Positions 31,553-42,218 of a stretch of 64,000 nt of DNA are shown one piece after another; position 1 is the first letter of the stretch, and each line of letters starts with the position of its first letter. The notes below the pieces were generated by a model, which saw nothing but the letters and a program-made list of their open reading frames with translations, was not told the origin of the DNA and searched no databases. The DNA is from Pseudomonadota bacterium. Lineage in GTDB: Bacteria > Pseudomonadota > Alphaproteobacteria > Sphingomonadales > Govanellaceae. The stretch covers positions 372,001-436,000 of the forward strand of contig QEVO01000001.1 in the NCBI GenBank assembly GCA_003577275.1, written 5' to 3'. Both the position numbers and the translations under genes were made by a program.

Positions 31553-32488
31553 ATGGCTGAGACCACATCGAAGCTGACGGATAAGGAAAAGGAACAGAAG
31601 CGCTGGCTGAAGCAGGCCGGGACGCTGGTCGAGGCGCTGCCCTATATGCGCCGCTACAACGGCAAGACCTTCGTCATCAAGTACGGCGGCCATGCCATGG
31701 GCGACGAGGCGCGCTCCTTAGAGTTCGCCCGCGACATCGTGCTTCTCAAACAGGTGGGCATCAACCCCATCGTGGTGCATGGCGGCGGTCCGCAGATCGG
31801 CCGCATGCTGGAGCGCTTGAAAATTCAAAGCTCGTTCGTCGATGGCTTGCGGGTCACCGACGCCGCCACCATGGAAATCGCCGAGATGGTGCTCTCCGGC
31901 AGCATCAACAAATCCATCGTCGCTTCCATCAACGAAGCGGGCGGCATGGCGGTGGGATTGTCGGGCAAGGACGGTAATCTGGTGCGGGCGCGGCGCATCC
32001 AGCGCACCCGGCGCGACCCTGATTCCAACATCGAGCAAGCAGTGGACATCGGGTTTGTCGGCGATCCCCACGAAGTCAACCCGCATGTGTTGGAAGTCTT
32101 CACCCGCTCCGACATCATTCCGGTGATCGCGCCCATCGGCTTTGGCGATAATGGCGATACCTACAACATCAATGCCGACACCATGGCCGGCGCCATCGCC
32201 AAGGCGGTCAAGGCGGAGCGGCTGCTACTGCTGACCGATGTTGCCGGCGTGCTCGACGGCGCGGGGCAACTGATTGCCGCCATGACGGCGCGGGAAGCGC
32301 ACAAATACATCGCCGACGGCACCATTCACGGCGGCATGGTGCCGAAGATCGAAACCTGTCTGGATGTGGTGGACGCCGGCGTGCCGGGCGCGGTGATCAT
32401 CGACGGCCGTGTGCCGCACGCCGTGCTCCTCGAAGTGTTCACTGAACACGGCGTCGGCACGCTCATCCGGCGCGAGAGCGTAGTATAG
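31553..32488 (+). CDS. argB: acetylglutamate kinase
   Basis: A 311-aa amino-acid kinase that phosphorylates N-acetylglutamate, the second step of arginine synthesis. [19 protein letters not shown] and [16 protein letters not shown] are nucleotide- and substrate-binding blocks; [20 protein letters not shown] and [20 protein letters not shown] complete the fold. The N-terminal extension [20 protein letters not shown] is the helix found in arginine-inhibitable hexameric enzymes. It is next to engB, as in many alphaproteobacteria. Confidence 0.97.
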   Translation: MAETTSKLTDKEKEQKRWLKQAGTLVEALPYMRRYNGKTFVIKYGGHAMGDEARSLEFARDIVLLKQVGINPIVVHGGGPQIGRMLERLKIQSSFVDGLRVTDAATMEIAEMVLSGSINKSIVASINEAGGMAVGLSGKDGNLVRARRIQRTRRDPDSNIEQAVDIGFVGDPHEVNPHVLEVFTRSDIIPVIAPIGFGDNGDTYNINADTMAGAIAKAVKAERLLLLTDVAGVLDGAGQLIAAMTAREAHKYIADGTIHGGMVPKIETCLDVVDAGVPGAVIIDGRVPHAVLLEVFTEHGVGTLIRRESVV

Positions 32489-32512
32489 GGTGTCCTCGGT
32501 GCAGATAGCATG

Positions 32513-32720
32513 GTCATTGCGAGCGCCCCGCGCGCTTTGCGCGCAGATTTTATAATTGCGGCGCTACACGCCGCGAAGCAATCCTGCTTCTATTTTCTGG
32601 ATCGCCACGGCGCGTTCCGCGCCTCGCGATGACGAGACGTGACGGTCATGCGAGCGAAGCGAAGCAATCCATGCGATGACCTGGATTGCTTCGTCGGCTT
32701 GCGCTTCCTCGCAATGACGA
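32513..32720. repeat. cluster of palindromic intergenic repeats (ATTGCGAG / GAAGCAATCC family)
   Basis: The gap between argB and the DUF2336 gene is filled with imperfect hairpins built from TCATTGCGAG, GAAGCAATCC, TTTTCTGGATCGCCACG and CTCGCGATGACGA units. The same units occur at 41419-41550. A second head-to-head pair of GAAGCAATCC/GGATTGCTTC arms lies at about 32663-32690. No coding potential. These are short dispersed palindromes of the kind common in alphaproteobacterial genomes. Confidence 0.8.
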
Positions 32721-32743
32721 TTCTATTTATCTCGAAGGCGCAT

Positions 32744-33991
32744 CTACTTCAGAAAGCGCTCAAAGAGGCTGGCCATCAGATCGTTGCTTAAGGGGTAGTC
32801 CATGCCGCCGCGGGCGTTCAGGATCTGCTGCGGCGGCACGAAGGCGACCTCGGTCTGCACGCGATAGGCGGTGCGCATGGACAGCCCCGCCTTCCATACC
32901 AGCGCCGTAACATTGCGGCCGTTCTTCGATGCAAACACCTTGCGCACCGTGGCGTCATCGCAATGCGCCAGGATGGCCAGCGCCTGGATCACCACCTCGC
33001 GCTGCTTGTTGTCGATGGCTTCGGTGATGAAGGCGTCGTTCAGGAGACCGCGGGCGTGAAAATCCCGCACCGTTTGCGTCACCGAGTCGATATCATCCTG
33101 ATTGACGGATTCGTTGGCCAAGCGCTCCTTGACCCGGCCCAAGAGCGCCTTGCCGTCGCCGGCGCCCAGATCATTGCGCTCCACCATCACCTCCACCAGC
33201 GCCGAGGCGACAAAGGTGGCGATGCGGCGCATCAGACGCAACGACAGATTGGGACGCTTGGCCAAGGGCTCGTGCCATTCGATTACGTCCGGCGCATGAT
33301 CGACGATGAAGTTCAAGGTATCCTCGCGAATGCGCGCGCTTTGGTTGGCCAGGAGCGCGGCCACCGCCGGCACGTCGAGGGAAGCGGCGATTTCCTGCGC
33401 CACGTCCTCGCCGAGCCCTTGCCGGCGGGCAATGGCGACGAGCGCGTCATGGGCCTTGGTATAGGCGATGATTTCCCGCAAGTCCTCGTCGCTCAAGAGC
33501 GGCGAATATTCCAGTATCGGCGCGCAAACTTGTGATTCCTGGTCACGTGCCAGATGCTGGATGACGGCTTTAGGCGCATGCGGCGATGCTTTCAACTCCT
33601 CGGCGATAACCTGGCGCACGTGGGTTGCCTGGTCTTTGGCGAGAAGGTCGAGAAGCTCGATGACCCGCTCGCGGGTTTCCCGAATTTCGCCGGCGTCGCA
33701 ATCGGGCAGCAGCCGCGCCACCTTGCGCGCCAGTTCGACGCGCACCTCGTCTTCCTTGTCGTTCGCCAGCAGGCGATTGGCGTGATAGGGGGTGAGCGCG
33801 TTGCGCGCCACTTCGCGGCGGATCTCGCTCGATTGCTCGCCGGCCAGATAGTAGAGCATTTCCGGGCGCGCATCGACGCGGCTGGCAAGCTCCAGCTTGG
33901 CGGCGTGGTTTTTCTCCTCCAGAATGGCCCGCGCCTGTTCATAGGACAGCCGCGCCGGCAAGGCCGTAGGCGACGGTTGAGGATTTTTCAT
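32744..33991 (-). CDS. DUF2336 domain protein (HEAT-like repeats)
   Basis: A 415-aa cytoplasmic protein. The start at 33991 (MKNPQPSPTAL) is chosen over a longer frame overlapping the upstream gene. Tandem helical pairs resembling HEAT repeats run through it: YYLAGEQSSEIRREVARNAL, DKEDEVRVELARKVARLLPD, DQATHVRQVIAEELKASPHA, then NQSARIREDTLNFIVDHAPD and so on. DUF2336 is largely alphaproteobacterial and found next to signalling genes. It is 43 bases downstream of the PAS/GAF/GGDEF-like gene and probably co-transcribed with it. Confidence 0.85.
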   Translation of the reverse strand: MKNPQPSPTALPARLSYEQARAILEEKNHAAKLELASRVDARPEMLYYLAGEQSSEIRREVARNALTPYHANRLLANDKEDEVRVELARKVARLLPDCDAGEIRETRERVIELLDLLAKDQATHVRQVIAEELKASPHAPKAVIQHLARDQESQVCAPILEYSPLLSDEDLREIIAYTKAHDALVAIARRQGLGEDVAQEIAASLDVPAVAALLANQSARIREDTLNFIVDHAPDVIEWHEPLAKRPNLSLRLMRRIATFVASALVEVMVERNDLGAGDGKALLGRVKERLANESVNQDDIDSVTQTVRDFHARGLLNDAFITEAIDNKQREVVIQALAILAHCDDATVRKVFASKNGRNVTALVWKAGLSMRTAYRVQTEVAFVPPQQILNARGGMDYPLSNDLMASLFERFLK

Positions 33992-34034
33992 CGTTGGCCG
34001 GAACACCGCGTTGTCACTCCCTTGCGCAATAAGG

Positions 34035-35789
34035 CTATGCGCCGCCGGCGGCCAGCGCTTGCGCCCATTGGCCGCGTCCCTTGCGCTTGGCCTCGTCAAG
34101 CGCCGCCGACGCCAGCGCCAGCAAGGCCGGCGCCGAAGCCTGCTTGGCCGCCATGGGCCAGGGGGCGACGCCGCAGCTTAAGCTCAGCGTAGATTTGGCC
34201 AAGCCATTGGCGTCGGCGATTGCCTTCAGCGTAGCCTTCAGCCGTTCGATTTTGCTCACCGCGCCATTCAGATCGCTGCGATCGAGCCACAACGCAAACC
34301 GCGCCTCGCCCAGCCAGGCCAGCAAGTCGCCATGGCGCGTGCTGTGGCGCAAGGTGCGGGCGAACTCGTTCAGGATGGCTTCGCCGATGGCGTGATCAAT
34401 GCGCGCCATGGCGGCGAGATAACCGTCGATTTCCAACACCAAGAGATGCGACGTCCGGCTCGATTGCCCGGCGCTCTCCAAGCGTGCGGCGAGCGCACGA
34501 TCGAAATCCGCGCCGTTGTGGAGGTTGTGCAGATCATCGATGCCCGGCGCGCGGGCGCTGGCGGCGGTCAGCCGCGCGTGATCCAGCACCACGCCCAGCG
34601 TATTGGCGGCCAGTTCGAAGGGAGCGGCCAGCGCGGCGTCGTCATTGCCCGATGCCTCCGCCAAGGCGACCATCAGCACGCCAAGGATGGTGGCGCCAAG
34701 CCGGACCGGCACCGCCAGGAGCGGCTTGTCGCCTGGTTCAGCGAGCAAGAGCGGCCGCACGCCGCCGCCGCTATCCGGGCGCGTCATGGCGGCGACGATG
34801 GGCCGCAGATTGGGATGCGCCGCAATCTTGTGCGGGTCGCAGGCGACCAGGCCGTCCTCGGCGACGAGAAAGATGGCGCAAGAAGCGCCCCAGGCCTCGC
34901 CGATGATGGCGGCGGCTTGGCGGACGATGTCGCGCTGCCGCAAACCGCGCCCGGCCAGGGCCAAAATATCGGATGACAGGGATTCGGCGCGGGCCAAGCG
35001 GCGCGTCGCCTCTTGCTGTTCCCGTTCGGCGGTGATGTCGCGGCAGATGCCGCGGGCGCCGCCATAGCGCCCATCCGAGCTGATCACCGGAAGGGCCGAG
35101 ATCATGACTTCGGCCAGCGAGCCGTCGCCGCGCCATAAGCGGCGGATGGCGCCGTCGATGCGGGCGCGGGCCGTGAACGGATTGTCGGCGGCGCTATCAT
35201 CCTCGGCTAGAAAATCAACAGCGGCGCGCCCGGTCATTTCGTGGGCGGCATAGCCGAAGCCGCCGATGGGCGAGACATAGCGCAAGATGCCGCCGGCGTC
35301 GGTCTCCCAGGCAAAGTCGCCGGCGCAGCTCAACAAATCCTTGAACATCTGTCGGGAGTCCACCAGCGCCTGGGTCAGATTCTGCTCCAGCGTCGTGTCG
35401 CGGGCCAAAATGATCACCGCCGGCGCGGATGAGCGGCTCTGTTTGCCGCGGCTGAGGCGGCCGGGCATGGCGATCAGCTCCACATGATGGACGCCGGCCT
35501 TGCCGCGCAAGGTGACTTTATGGGTGATCGGCGCGCCATGGGCGAAGGTGCGGTGGACTAGGGTGGCCACCGGGCTGTCGGCGTTTTTCAGGGCCTCCTC
35601 CAGGAGACCGGCATGAACGTTGGCCGCAAGAACCTTCAAGTCGCCATCGACGGCCAGGGCCGGACCGGGAAATTTGCCGATGACGTCGGGCGACAGCAGG
35701 GCCGCGCCGACCTCGCCCGACGGCCGAGGAAGCTTGTCCCCGGCCGGTAATTTCATCACCTTGGCTGTCTCGCGCGATACTTGAACCAC
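34035..35789 (-). CDS. PAS-GAF-degenerate GGDEF signalling protein
   Basis: A 584-aa protein without membrane segments. A PAS-like N-terminal domain (about 30-130) is followed by a second PAS (about 145-255, FAWETDAGGILRYVSPIGGF, then SDGRYGGARGICRDITAERE), a GAF-like domain (about 270-405, SLSSDILALAGRGLRQRDIV and CAIFLVAEDGLVACDP), and a C-terminal diguanylate-cyclase-shaped domain (LLVLEIDGYLAAMARIDHAI). The active-site GGDEF is replaced by LGEARFAL, so cyclase activity is unlikely; it may bind a nucleotide or act as an adapter. Upstream of and likely co-transcribed with the DUF2336 gene. Confidence 0.8.
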   Translation of the reverse strand: MVQVSRETAKVMKLPAGDKLPRPSGEVGAALLSPDVIGKFPGPALAVDGDLKVLAANVHAGLLEEALKNADSPVATLVHRTFAHGAPITHKVTLRGKAGVHHVELIAMPGRLSRGKQSRSSAPAVIILARDTTLEQNLTQALVDSRQMFKDLLSCAGDFAWETDAGGILRYVSPIGGFGYAAHEMTGRAAVDFLAEDDSAADNPFTARARIDGAIRRLWRGDGSLAEVMISALPVISSDGRYGGARGICRDITAEREQQEATRRLARAESLSSDILALAGRGLRQRDIVRQAAAIIGEAWGASCAIFLVAEDGLVACDPHKIAAHPNLRPIVAAMTRPDSGGGVRPLLLAEPGDKPLLAVPVRLGATILGVLMVALAEASGNDDAALAAPFELAANTLGVVLDHARLTAASARAPGIDDLHNLHNGADFDRALAARLESAGQSSRTSHLLVLEIDGYLAAMARIDHAIGEAILNEFARTLRHSTRHGDLLAWLGEARFALWLDRSDLNGAVSKIERLKATLKAIADANGLAKSTLSLSCGVAPWPMAAKQASAPALLALASAALDEAKRKGRGQWAQALAAGGA

Positions 35790-35932
35790 GAAATTCCCTC
35801 ACCGCCACCGGGTAAAGACTAGCGGCCGAGCGTTAATACAGCTTTAATCAGGCCGCCGACGTCTGTTGACAGCGGCCTTGGCCTTTGCCATCTCATGGCG
35901 GCAAGAAAGCAACCATTAAAGGGGATCGACGC

Positions 35933-36781
35933 GTGCCCACCGATGTTTCCGCCTGCCAAGCCGTTATTGAAGCGGCCTGGGATAACCGTGACGCCATCAA
36001 CGCCCAGACCACGGGAGAGGTGCGGGAGGCCGTGGACGCGGCGCTCCTGGCCCTGGATCAGGGGAAGCTGCGGGTGGCGAGCAAGGAAAAGGGGGGGTGG
36101 ACGGTCCATCAATGGCTCAAAAAAGCGGTGCTTTTATCCTTTCGGCTGAATGACATGGCCCCGATACCCGGGGGTCCGGGCGGGGCCCTTTGGTTTGACA
36201 AAGTGGCCCCCAAATTCGCCGGCTGGGACGAGGCGCGCTTTCGCGCCGCCGGCTTTCGCGCCGTGCCCGGCTCCCTGGTGCGGCGAGGCGCCTATATTGC
36301 CCCGGGGGTGATCCTGATGCCGAGCTTCGTCAACCTCGGGGCCTATGTGGATCAGGGCACCATGGTGGATACCTGGGTCACCATCGGCTCCTGCGCCCAG
36401 ATCGGCAAGAATTGTCATATTTCGGGCGGCGTCGGCATCGGCGGGGTGTTGGAGCCCCTCCAGGCCGGCCCGGTGGTGATCGAGGATAACTGCTTCATCG
36501 GCGCCCGCTCGGAAGTGGCCGAGGGGGTGGTGGTGGAGGAAGGCGCGGTCTTGTCCATGGGGGTGTTCATCGGCGCGTCCACCAAGATCATCGACCGCGA
36601 CACCGGCGAGGTGTTTTACGGCCGGGTGCCGGCCTACTCGGTGGTGGTGCCGGGCGCGCTGCCGGGCAAGCCGCTGCCCGATGGCGCGCCGGGGCCCAGC
36701 CTTTACGCCGCCGTCATCGTCAAGAAGGTGGACGCCCGCACCCGGGAGAAGACCTCCATCAACGAGCTGTTGCGGTCGTGA
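35933..36781 (+). CDS. dapD: tetrahydrodipicolinate N-succinyltransferase DapD
   Basis: A 282-aa enzyme of lysine/diaminopimelate synthesis. The GTG start at 35933 (AAGGGG upstream) gives [20 protein letters not shown], matching the family N-terminus; an ATG 16 codons further up is possible. The left-handed beta-helix of hexapeptide repeats is visible ([60 protein letters not shown]). It transfers succinyl from succinyl-CoA to tetrahydrodipicolinate. Its stop overlaps the dapE start. Confidence 0.97.
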   Translation: MPTDVSACQAVIEAAWDNRDAINAQTTGEVREAVDAALLALDQGKLRVASKEKGGWTVHQWLKKAVLLSFRLNDMAPIPGGPGGALWFDKVAPKFAGWDEARFRAAGFRAVPGSLVRRGAYIAPGVILMPSFVNLGAYVDQGTMVDTWVTIGSCAQIGKNCHISGGVGIGGVLEPLQAGPVVIEDNCFIGARSEVAEGVVVEEGAVLSMGVFIGASTKIIDRDTGEVFYGRVPAYSVVVPGALPGKPLPDGAPGPSLYAAVIVKKVDARTREKTSINELLRS

Positions 36782-37956
36782 ACCGGACCCCGGCGATGGT
36801 TGACCCCCGCGATCCCGTCGCTCTCACTCAGGCATTGATCCGTTGCCCGAGCGTGACGCCGGTGGACGCCGGCGCGCTCGACGTGCTGGAAGCGGCGCTC
36901 AAAGGTCTGGGCTTTGCCTGCCACCGCCTGCGCTTTACGGAAGCGGGGGCTGAGGCGGTGGATAATCTGTACGCCCGCATTGGCGACCGGCAGCCTAACT
37001 TTTGCTTTGCCGGCCATACCGACGTGGTGCCGGCGGGCAGCGTCGAGGAATGGTCATCCGACCCCTTCGCCGCGACCCTTGCGGGCGGCATGATCATGGG
37101 TCGCGGCGCCGCCGACATGAAGGGCGCGATCGCCGCCTTCGTGGCGGCGGCGGCAGGGTTCATTGACGACCATGGCGGCAAGCTCCCCGGCAGCGTCAGC
37201 CTCCTCATCACCGGTGACGAGGAAGGGGTCGCCATCAACGGCACCCGCAAGGTGCTCGACTGGATGCGGCAGCATGGCGAGGCGATGGATGCCTGCGTGG
37301 TGGGCGAGCCGTCCAATCCCCATGCGCTTGGCGACATGATCAAGATCGGCCGGCGCGGCAGCTTGAACGCCGAGATCACCATCCATGGCGCGCGCGGCCA
37401 TGTCGCCTATCCGCAGCTCGCCGACAATCCCATTCCGCGGCTGATCAAATTGCTCGACAAACTGATCTCGCATCGCCTCGATGAAGGCACGGCGCAATTC
37501 GATCCCTCCAACCTGGAAGTCACTTCCATCGACGTCGGCAACCCGGCGGTCAACGTCATTCCCTCGCGCGCCACGGCGCGGCTCAACATTCGCTTCAACG
37601 ATCGCCATAGCGCGGCCTCGCTGATGCGCTGGCTGCAAGCATGCTGCGCCGAGGCCGGCCAGCACGACTTGACCATTCAGGTCTCGGGCGAAGCGTTCCT
37701 GACCGCGCCGGGGCCGTTCACCGATGTGGTGGCGGGCGCGGTGGAAACAGTCACCGGGCGGCGGCCGGAACTATCGACCAGCGGCGGCACGTCGGACGCG
37801 CGCTTCATCAAGGACATGTGTCCGGTGGTGGAATTCGGTGCGGTGGGCGAGACCATGCACAAGACGGACGAGCGCATCGCGGTCGCCGACCTCGACACCT
37901 TACGCCGCATCTATCGTCTGATCCTCGAGCGCTATTTCGCGACTCAACGTTCGTAA
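36778..37956 (+). CDS. dapE: succinyl-diaminopimelate desuccinylase DapE
   Basis: A 392-aa M20 metallohydrolase that removes succinate from N-succinyl-diaminopimelate. Zinc-site motifs: [13 protein letters not shown] (His, Asp), [12 protein letters not shown] (bridging Asp), [13 protein letters not shown] (catalytic Glu pair), and a C-terminal [16 protein letters not shown] His. The start is GTG at 36778 overlapping the dapD stop; ATG 36796 ([10 protein letters not shown]) is a good alternative. It runs into convergent truA, overlapping it by 13 bases. Confidence 0.96.
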   Translation: MNRTPAMVDPRDPVALTQALIRCPSVTPVDAGALDVLEAALKGLGFACHRLRFTEAGAEAVDNLYARIGDRQPNFCFAGHTDVVPAGSVEEWSSDPFAATLAGGMIMGRGAADMKGAIAAFVAAAAGFIDDHGGKLPGSVSLLITGDEEGVAINGTRKVLDWMRQHGEAMDACVVGEPSNPHALGDMIKIGRRGSLNAEITIHGARGHVAYPQLADNPIPRLIKLLDKLISHRLDEGTAQFDPSNLEVTSIDVGNPAVNVIPSRATARLNIRFNDRHSAASLMRWLQACCAEAGQHDLTIQVSGEAFLTAPGPFTDVVAGAVETVTGRRPELSTSGGTSDARFIKDMCPVVEFGAVGETMHKTDERIAVADLDTLRRIYRLILERYFATQRS

Positions 37957-38687
37957 TCCGCCGCCACGAAATAAAGCCCGTCGGGCGGCGCGGTGGGGCC
38001 GCAGGCGGCGCGGTCGCGTGCCTGTAGCGCTTTCGTCACGTCGTCCGCCGACCACTTGCCTTCGCCCACCAGTTTCAGCGTGCCGACCATGGAACGCACC
38101 TGATGGTGCAGGAACGAGCGCGCGGCGGCGTGGATGAAAATTTCCGCGCCGTCGCGCTCGACCACCAAATGATCGAGGGTCTTGACCGGCGACGCCGCCT
38201 GGCACTGGGCATGGCGAAAGGTGGTGAAGTCATGCTTGCCGACCAGGCGCTGCGCCGCCTCGTGCATGGCTTCATCATCGAGCGGCACCGGTACCTGCCA
38301 CGCCTTGCCGCGATCCAGCGTCAACGGCGCGCGGCGGTTGATGATGCGGTAAAGATAGGTACGGCGGATGGCCGAGAAGCGGGCGTGAAAATCATCCGGA
38401 ACTTCTTGCGCGCCAAGCACGGCGATGCCTTGTTGGCAGAGATAGAAGTTGAGCGCGCCCTCGATGCGTTCAATGGGGCGGGGTGCTGCAAGATCAAAAT
38501 GCGCCGCCATGCCCAGCGCGTGCACGCCGGCGTCGGTGCGGCCGGCGGCGTGAACCCGCGCCTCCTCGCCGCAGAAGGACAGAATGGCGGCTTCCAGCGC
38601 GCTTTGCACGCTCGGCCCGTTGGCCTGCGTCTGCCAGCCGACGAAGCGGCTGCCGTCATATTCGAGAAGGAGTTTGTATCTCGGCAT
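37944..38687 (-). CDS. truA: tRNA pseudouridine(38-40) synthase TruA
   Basis: A 247-aa pseudouridine synthase. The catalytic aspartate lies in [13 protein letters not shown] ([10 protein letters not shown] is the hallmark), preceded by [36 protein letters not shown] and [17 protein letters not shown] complete the family pattern. The start at 38687 ([10 protein letters not shown]) is preferred; the frame extends 20 codons further up. It is downstream of fmt on the same strand with a 16-base gap. Confidence 0.96.
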   Translation of the reverse strand: MPRYKLLLEYDGSRFVGWQTQANGPSVQSALEAAILSFCGEEARVHAAGRTDAGVHALGMAAHFDLAAPRPIERIEGALNFYLCQQGIAVLGAQEVPDDFHARFSAIRRTYLYRIINRRAPLTLDRGKAWQVPVPLDDEAMHEAAQRLVGKHDFTTFRHAQCQAASPVKTLDHLVVERDGAEIFIHAAARSFLHHQVRSMVGTLKLVGEGKWSADDVTKALQARDRAACGPTAPPDGLYFVAADYER

Positions 38688-38703
38688 GGGGCGTACTGTG
38701 CCG

Positions 38704-39630
38704 TCAGCCCAGCACGCTGCCAAGGGGGATTGGCAGTCCACGGACAAAAGTTGCCGCGTCCATTGCCCCTTTGCCCTCGCGCTGCAAGCGGGTGAGCGCC
38801 ACCGCGCCCTCGCCGCAGGCGACGGTCAACGGCAAAGCAATCACCGCGCCCGGCGCGCCGCTCACGTCCGCCACCTGCGCCGCCAGCGCCTTGACCCGCG
38901 CGCCATTGAGTGCGAACCAGGCGCCGGGGTGGGGCGAGAAGGCGTGGATCTGACGCTTGACGTCAAGGGCCGGGCGCGTCCAGTCGATGCGGGCCTCGCG
39001 CTTGTCGATCTTGGCGGCATGAATTACCCCCTCGGCCGGCTGCGGCCGCGCCGTCATCTCGCCGGCGGCGACGCCTTCAAGGGCGCGTACCATGAGGGAA
39101 GCGCCGATCCGGCTTAAGCGGTCATGGAGCGTGCCAGCGGTGTCGGCCTCGGCAATGGGCGTCGCTTCTTTCAAGACCATGGGCCCGGTATCAAGCCCGG
39201 CGTCCATTTTCATGATGGTAACGCCGGTCTCCAAGTCGCCAGCCAGGATCGCCCGCTGGATCGGGGCTGCCCCCCGCCAGCGCGGCAACAGCGAGCCATG
39301 GACGTTAAAACAGCCCAGGCTCGGCAGATCGAGCACAGCCTTGGGCAGCATCAGGCCATAGGCCGCCACCACGACGGCGTCGAGATTAAGGCTGCGCAGT
39401 CGCTCGACCTCCGCCGGGTCTTTCAAGCTGGTCGGGGTATGGACGGGCAGACCCAGGGCGGCGGCCGCGGCGGCCACTGGGGAGGGGCGGGGTTTTTGGC
39501 CGCGTCCCGCCGGGCGGGGCGGTTGGCTGTAGACGGCGACTATTTGGTGTCCTGCCGCCTGGAGCGCCGCCAAGGTCGGCACGGCGAAATCGGGGGTGCC
39601 CATGAAGGCGAGACGCAAGGGGGTTGGCAC
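38704..39630 (-). CDS. fmt: methionyl-tRNA formyltransferase
   Basis: A 308-aa enzyme that formylates initiator Met-tRNA. The N-terminal Rossmann part [20 protein letters not shown], the folate-binding and active-site regions [20 protein letters not shown] (Asn, His), [16 protein letters not shown] (Asp), and the C-terminal tRNA-binding barrel (about 205-305) are present. It is 13 bases downstream of def, giving the usual def-fmt coupling. Confidence 0.97.
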   Translation of the reverse strand: MPTPLRLAFMGTPDFAVPTLAALQAAGHQIVAVYSQPPRPAGRGQKPRPSPVAAAAAALGLPVHTPTSLKDPAEVERLRSLNLDAVVVAAYGLMLPKAVLDLPSLGCFNVHGSLLPRWRGAAPIQRAILAGDLETGVTIMKMDAGLDTGPMVLKEATPIAEADTAGTLHDRLSRIGASLMVRALEGVAAGEMTARPQPAEGVIHAAKIDKREARIDWTRPALDVKRQIHAFSPHPGAWFALNGARVKALAAQVADVSGAPGAVIALPLTVACGEGAVALTRLQREGKGAMDAATFVRGLPIPLGSVLG

Positions 39631-39643
39631 GATCCGCCCGCCC

Positions 39644-40162
39644 TTAGCCGACAGCGCCGATACGCTGCGCCTTTTTCAGCTTGCGCAGGATCATGCCGCG
39701 TTTGAGGGCGGAGATGTGGTCGATAAAGAGAATGCCGTCCAGGTGGTCCATTTCGTGCTGGAGGCAGGTGGCGAGCAGGCCGGTGGCGTGAATTTCCTGG
39801 GGCTTGCCCTGGTAGTCGAGGTAGCGCACACGCACCTCCGCCGGGCGCTCGACATCGGCGTAATGCTCGGGCACCGACAGGCAACCCTCGTTGTAAAGGG
39901 CCAATTCCTCGGACGCCCAAAGAATTTCGGGGTTTACAAAGAAATGGGGCTGGCGCGCCTCGCCTTCGCCGGCGGTGTCGATGACCAGCACCCTTTTCGC
40001 CACCCCTACCTGGATCGCCGCCAGGCCGACCCCCGGAGCGTCGTACATGGTCTCCAGCATGTCGTCCATCAGCCGGCGCACGGCGTCATCCACCGCCGCC
40101 ACCGGGGTGGAGACGGCCTTCAGGCGCGGGTCGGGCGCGGTGAGGATGGGCATGAGGGCCAT
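39644..40162 (-). CDS. def: peptide deformylase
   Basis: A 172-aa metalloprotease that removes N-formyl groups from nascent proteins. Three motifs are visible: [11 protein letters not shown] (GxGLAAxQ), [14 protein letters not shown] (EGCLS, metal Cys) and [14 protein letters not shown] (QHExDH, metal His pair and catalytic Glu). The start at 40162 ([10 protein letters not shown]) is chosen; the frame continues to a TTG four codons up. First gene of def-fmt-truA. Confidence 0.97.
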   Translation of the reverse strand: MALMPILTAPDPRLKAVSTPVAAVDDAVRRLMDDMLETMYDAPGVGLAAIQVGVAKRVLVIDTAGEGEARQPHFFVNPEILWASEELALYNEGCLSVPEHYADVERPAEVRVRYLDYQGKPQEIHATGLLATCLQHEMDHLDGILFIDHISALKRGMILRKLKKAQRIGAVG

Positions 40163-40236
40163 GGCATTTTCCAAAAGACTAAGTGGTGATGGTTTAGGTA
40201 ATATGGGGGCCGGACCCCGTCAAGGAGCATGGGCAG

Positions 40237-41364
40237 ATGATGGTTGATCCCTTGTTTAGCCTGATCGCCGTCGCGGCGGCGGTGACGCTGGCCGTTCTGG
40301 TGCTATGGCTCAAGGGCGAGCGGGGCCGCGCCGAGGCTCAGGCCAAGATCGACCAGTTGACCCAGATCGCCGGTTCGCTCGATGCCGCCAACCGCGAGCT
40401 TGCCGGCCGGCTTGGCCAGTTGGCGGATTCCCAGGCGCGGGCCACGGCGCAATTGACGAAATCCCTGGAAGAGCGGCTCGATGCGGTATCGCAGCGGCTG
40501 GGCGAAGGCTTGGAGAAATCCGCCACCACCACCGCCAAGACCATCGGCGAGCTGCAAACCCGGCTTACCGTCATCGACGAGGCGCAAAAGCACATCAGCG
40601 AGCTTTCCGGCCAGGTCATCGGATTGCAGGACATTCTCGCCAACAAGCAGGCGCGCGGCGCATTCGGCGAAATCCAGCTCAACGCCATCGTGCAGAATGC
40701 GTTGCCGCCCTCGGCCTATGAATTCCAGACGGTGCTGTCCAATAACCGCCGCGCCGACTGTCTGATCAAGCTGCCCAACCCGCCGGGCGCCATCGTCATT
40801 GACGCCAAGTTTCCCCTGGAAAGCTATCAGGCGCTCAGAAACGCGCCGGACGATGGCGCGCGGGCGGCGGCGGCGCGGCAGTTCGCTGCCGATGTGTTGC
40901 GCCACGTGGCGGCCATCGCCGAGCGCTACATCATCGCCGGCGAAACCGCGGAATCAGCCTTGATGTTCCTGCCCAGCGAAGCGGTTTATGCCGAGCTGCA
41001 CGCCTCGTTTCAGGGCGTGATGGAGAAGGCCTACGCGGCGCGGGTGTGGATCGTCTCGCCCACCACCTTGATGGCGACCTTGAACACTGTGCGCGCGGTC
41101 TTGAAAGACGCGCAGATGCGCGAGCAGGCGCACGTCATCCAGCGTGAGGTGGGGTTGTTGCTCGCCGATGTCGGCCGGCTTGACGATCGGGTGGGCAAGT
41201 TGCAAACCCACTTTGCCCAGGCGGAGCAGGATTTAAAACAGATCGGCATTTCCACCGCCAAAATCACCAGCCGCGCCGAACGCATCGAGGCGGTGGAGCT
41301 GGAAGATCCGGACGCCCTCGCCGGCGCGACAAAATCCCGTCCGACGCTGGTGGTCAGCGAGTAA
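40237..41364 (+). CDS. rmuC: DNA recombination protein RmuC
   Basis: A 375-aa protein with an N-terminal membrane anchor (LFSLIAVAAAVTLAVLVLWL), a long coiled coil (about 28-125), and a nuclease-like core: KQARGAFGEIQLNAIVQNAL, DCLIKLPNPPGAIVIDAKFP, ALMFLPSEAVYAELHASFQG and VWIVSPTTLMATLNTVRAVL. RmuC family members limit inversions between short repeats; the core is related to PD-(D/E)xK nucleases. It is divergent from def with 74 bases between starts. Confidence 0.94.
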   Translation: MMVDPLFSLIAVAAAVTLAVLVLWLKGERGRAEAQAKIDQLTQIAGSLDAANRELAGRLGQLADSQARATAQLTKSLEERLDAVSQRLGEGLEKSATTTAKTIGELQTRLTVIDEAQKHISELSGQVIGLQDILANKQARGAFGEIQLNAIVQNALPPSAYEFQTVLSNNRRADCLIKLPNPPGAIVIDAKFPLESYQALRNAPDDGARAAAARQFAADVLRHVAAIAERYIIAGETAESALMFLPSEAVYAELHASFQGVMEKAYAARVWIVSPTTLMATLNTVRAVLKDAQMREQAHVIQREVGLLLADVGRLDDRVGKLQTHFAQAEQDLKQIGISTAKITSRAERIEAVELEDPDALAGATKSRPTLVVSE

Positions 41365-41418
41365 GGGGATCTTGTCCCGCGAAACAGATAGACCGATGAA
41401 TTCAAAGTCATAAAAAAT

Positions 41419-41550
41419 CGTCATTGCGAGGAACGACCTGCCTTCGCCGAAGCGAAGCCGCTTCGGCTTCGCGCAGGCAGGAGTGACGAAGCAATCCAGA
41501 ACTTTATTTTCTGGATCGCCACGCCGCTTAACAGCGGCTCGCGATGACGA
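41419..41550. repeat. palindromic intergenic repeat (same family as 32.5 kb)
   Basis: It contains TCATTGCGAG, a long GC-rich hairpin with CCGAAGCGAAGCCGCTTCGG, then GAAGCAATCC, TTTTCTGGATCGCCACG and CTCGCGATGACGA. The order of units matches 32513-32720. It lies between rmuC and recR, which converge. Confidence 0.82.
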
Positions 41551-41563
41551 TAAATACGCCCCC

Positions 41564-42172
41564 TTAAAACGGCCGGCGGCTTTTCAAGGCGGCGGCCAGG
41601 GTGCCTTCATCCAAATAATCAAGTTCGCCGCCCACCGGCACGCCATGCGCCAATTGCGAGACGGCGACGTTGGTTTGCGCCAGCCGGTCCATGATGTAAT
41701 GGGCGGTGGTTTGTCCATCCACCGTGGCGTTGGTGGCCAGGATCACTTCCTTGATCTCGCCGCCGCGCACCCGTTCCACCAGGCTGGCGATGTTGAGATC
41801 TTCCGGGCCGACGCCATCGAGCGCGGAGAGCACGCCGCCCAGCACATGATAAAGCCCGCGATAAGCGCCGGCGCGCTCCAACGCCCACAAGTCGCTGACA
41901 TCCTCGACCACGCACACCAGCGCGCGGTCGCGGCGCGGATCGGCGCACAGTTGGCAAGGATTGGCGGTATCAAGATTTCCGCACACGCGACACGGCGCGA
42001 CATGCTCGGCCGCCGCCTCCAACGCCTGCGCCAAGGGCAGCATCAAGCTTTCCTTGCGTTTGATAAGATAGAGCACGGCGCGCCGCGCCGAACGCGGGCC
42101 CAAGCCCGGCAGCTTGGCGAGCAGCCGGATGAGATTTTCCAGTTCCGAGCCTTGGGGGGAAGCGCCGGCCAT
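41564..42172 (-). CDS. recR: recombination mediator RecR
   Basis: A 202-aa protein of the RecFOR gap-repair pathway. An N-terminal HhH ([20 protein letters not shown]), a C4 zinc finger ([18 protein letters not shown]), a Toprim domain ([20 protein letters not shown] and [20 protein letters not shown]) and the C-terminal [20 protein letters not shown] are complete. It is downstream of ybaB and dnaX on the same strand, the conserved dnaX-ybaB-recR order. Confidence 0.97.
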   Translation of the reverse strand: MAGASPQGSELENLIRLLAKLPGLGPRSARRAVLYLIKRKESLMLPLAQALEAAAEHVAPCRVCGNLDTANPCQLCADPRRDRALVCVVEDVSDLWALERAGAYRGLYHVLGGVLSALDGVGPEDLNIASLVERVRGGEIKEVILATNATVDGQTTAHYIMDRLAQTNVAVSQLAHGVPVGGELDYLDEGTLAAALKSRRPF

Positions 42173-42218
42173 AGGGTTCGTCCTTTAGCGCAAAGGCGCG
42201 ATCGTCCAGCCCTTCGCC

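Noticed and set aside
32513-32720. Possible CRISPR array (repeated short units)
   Set aside because: Units are palindromic, unequal in spacing and mixed in orientation; there are no regular spacers and no cas genes.
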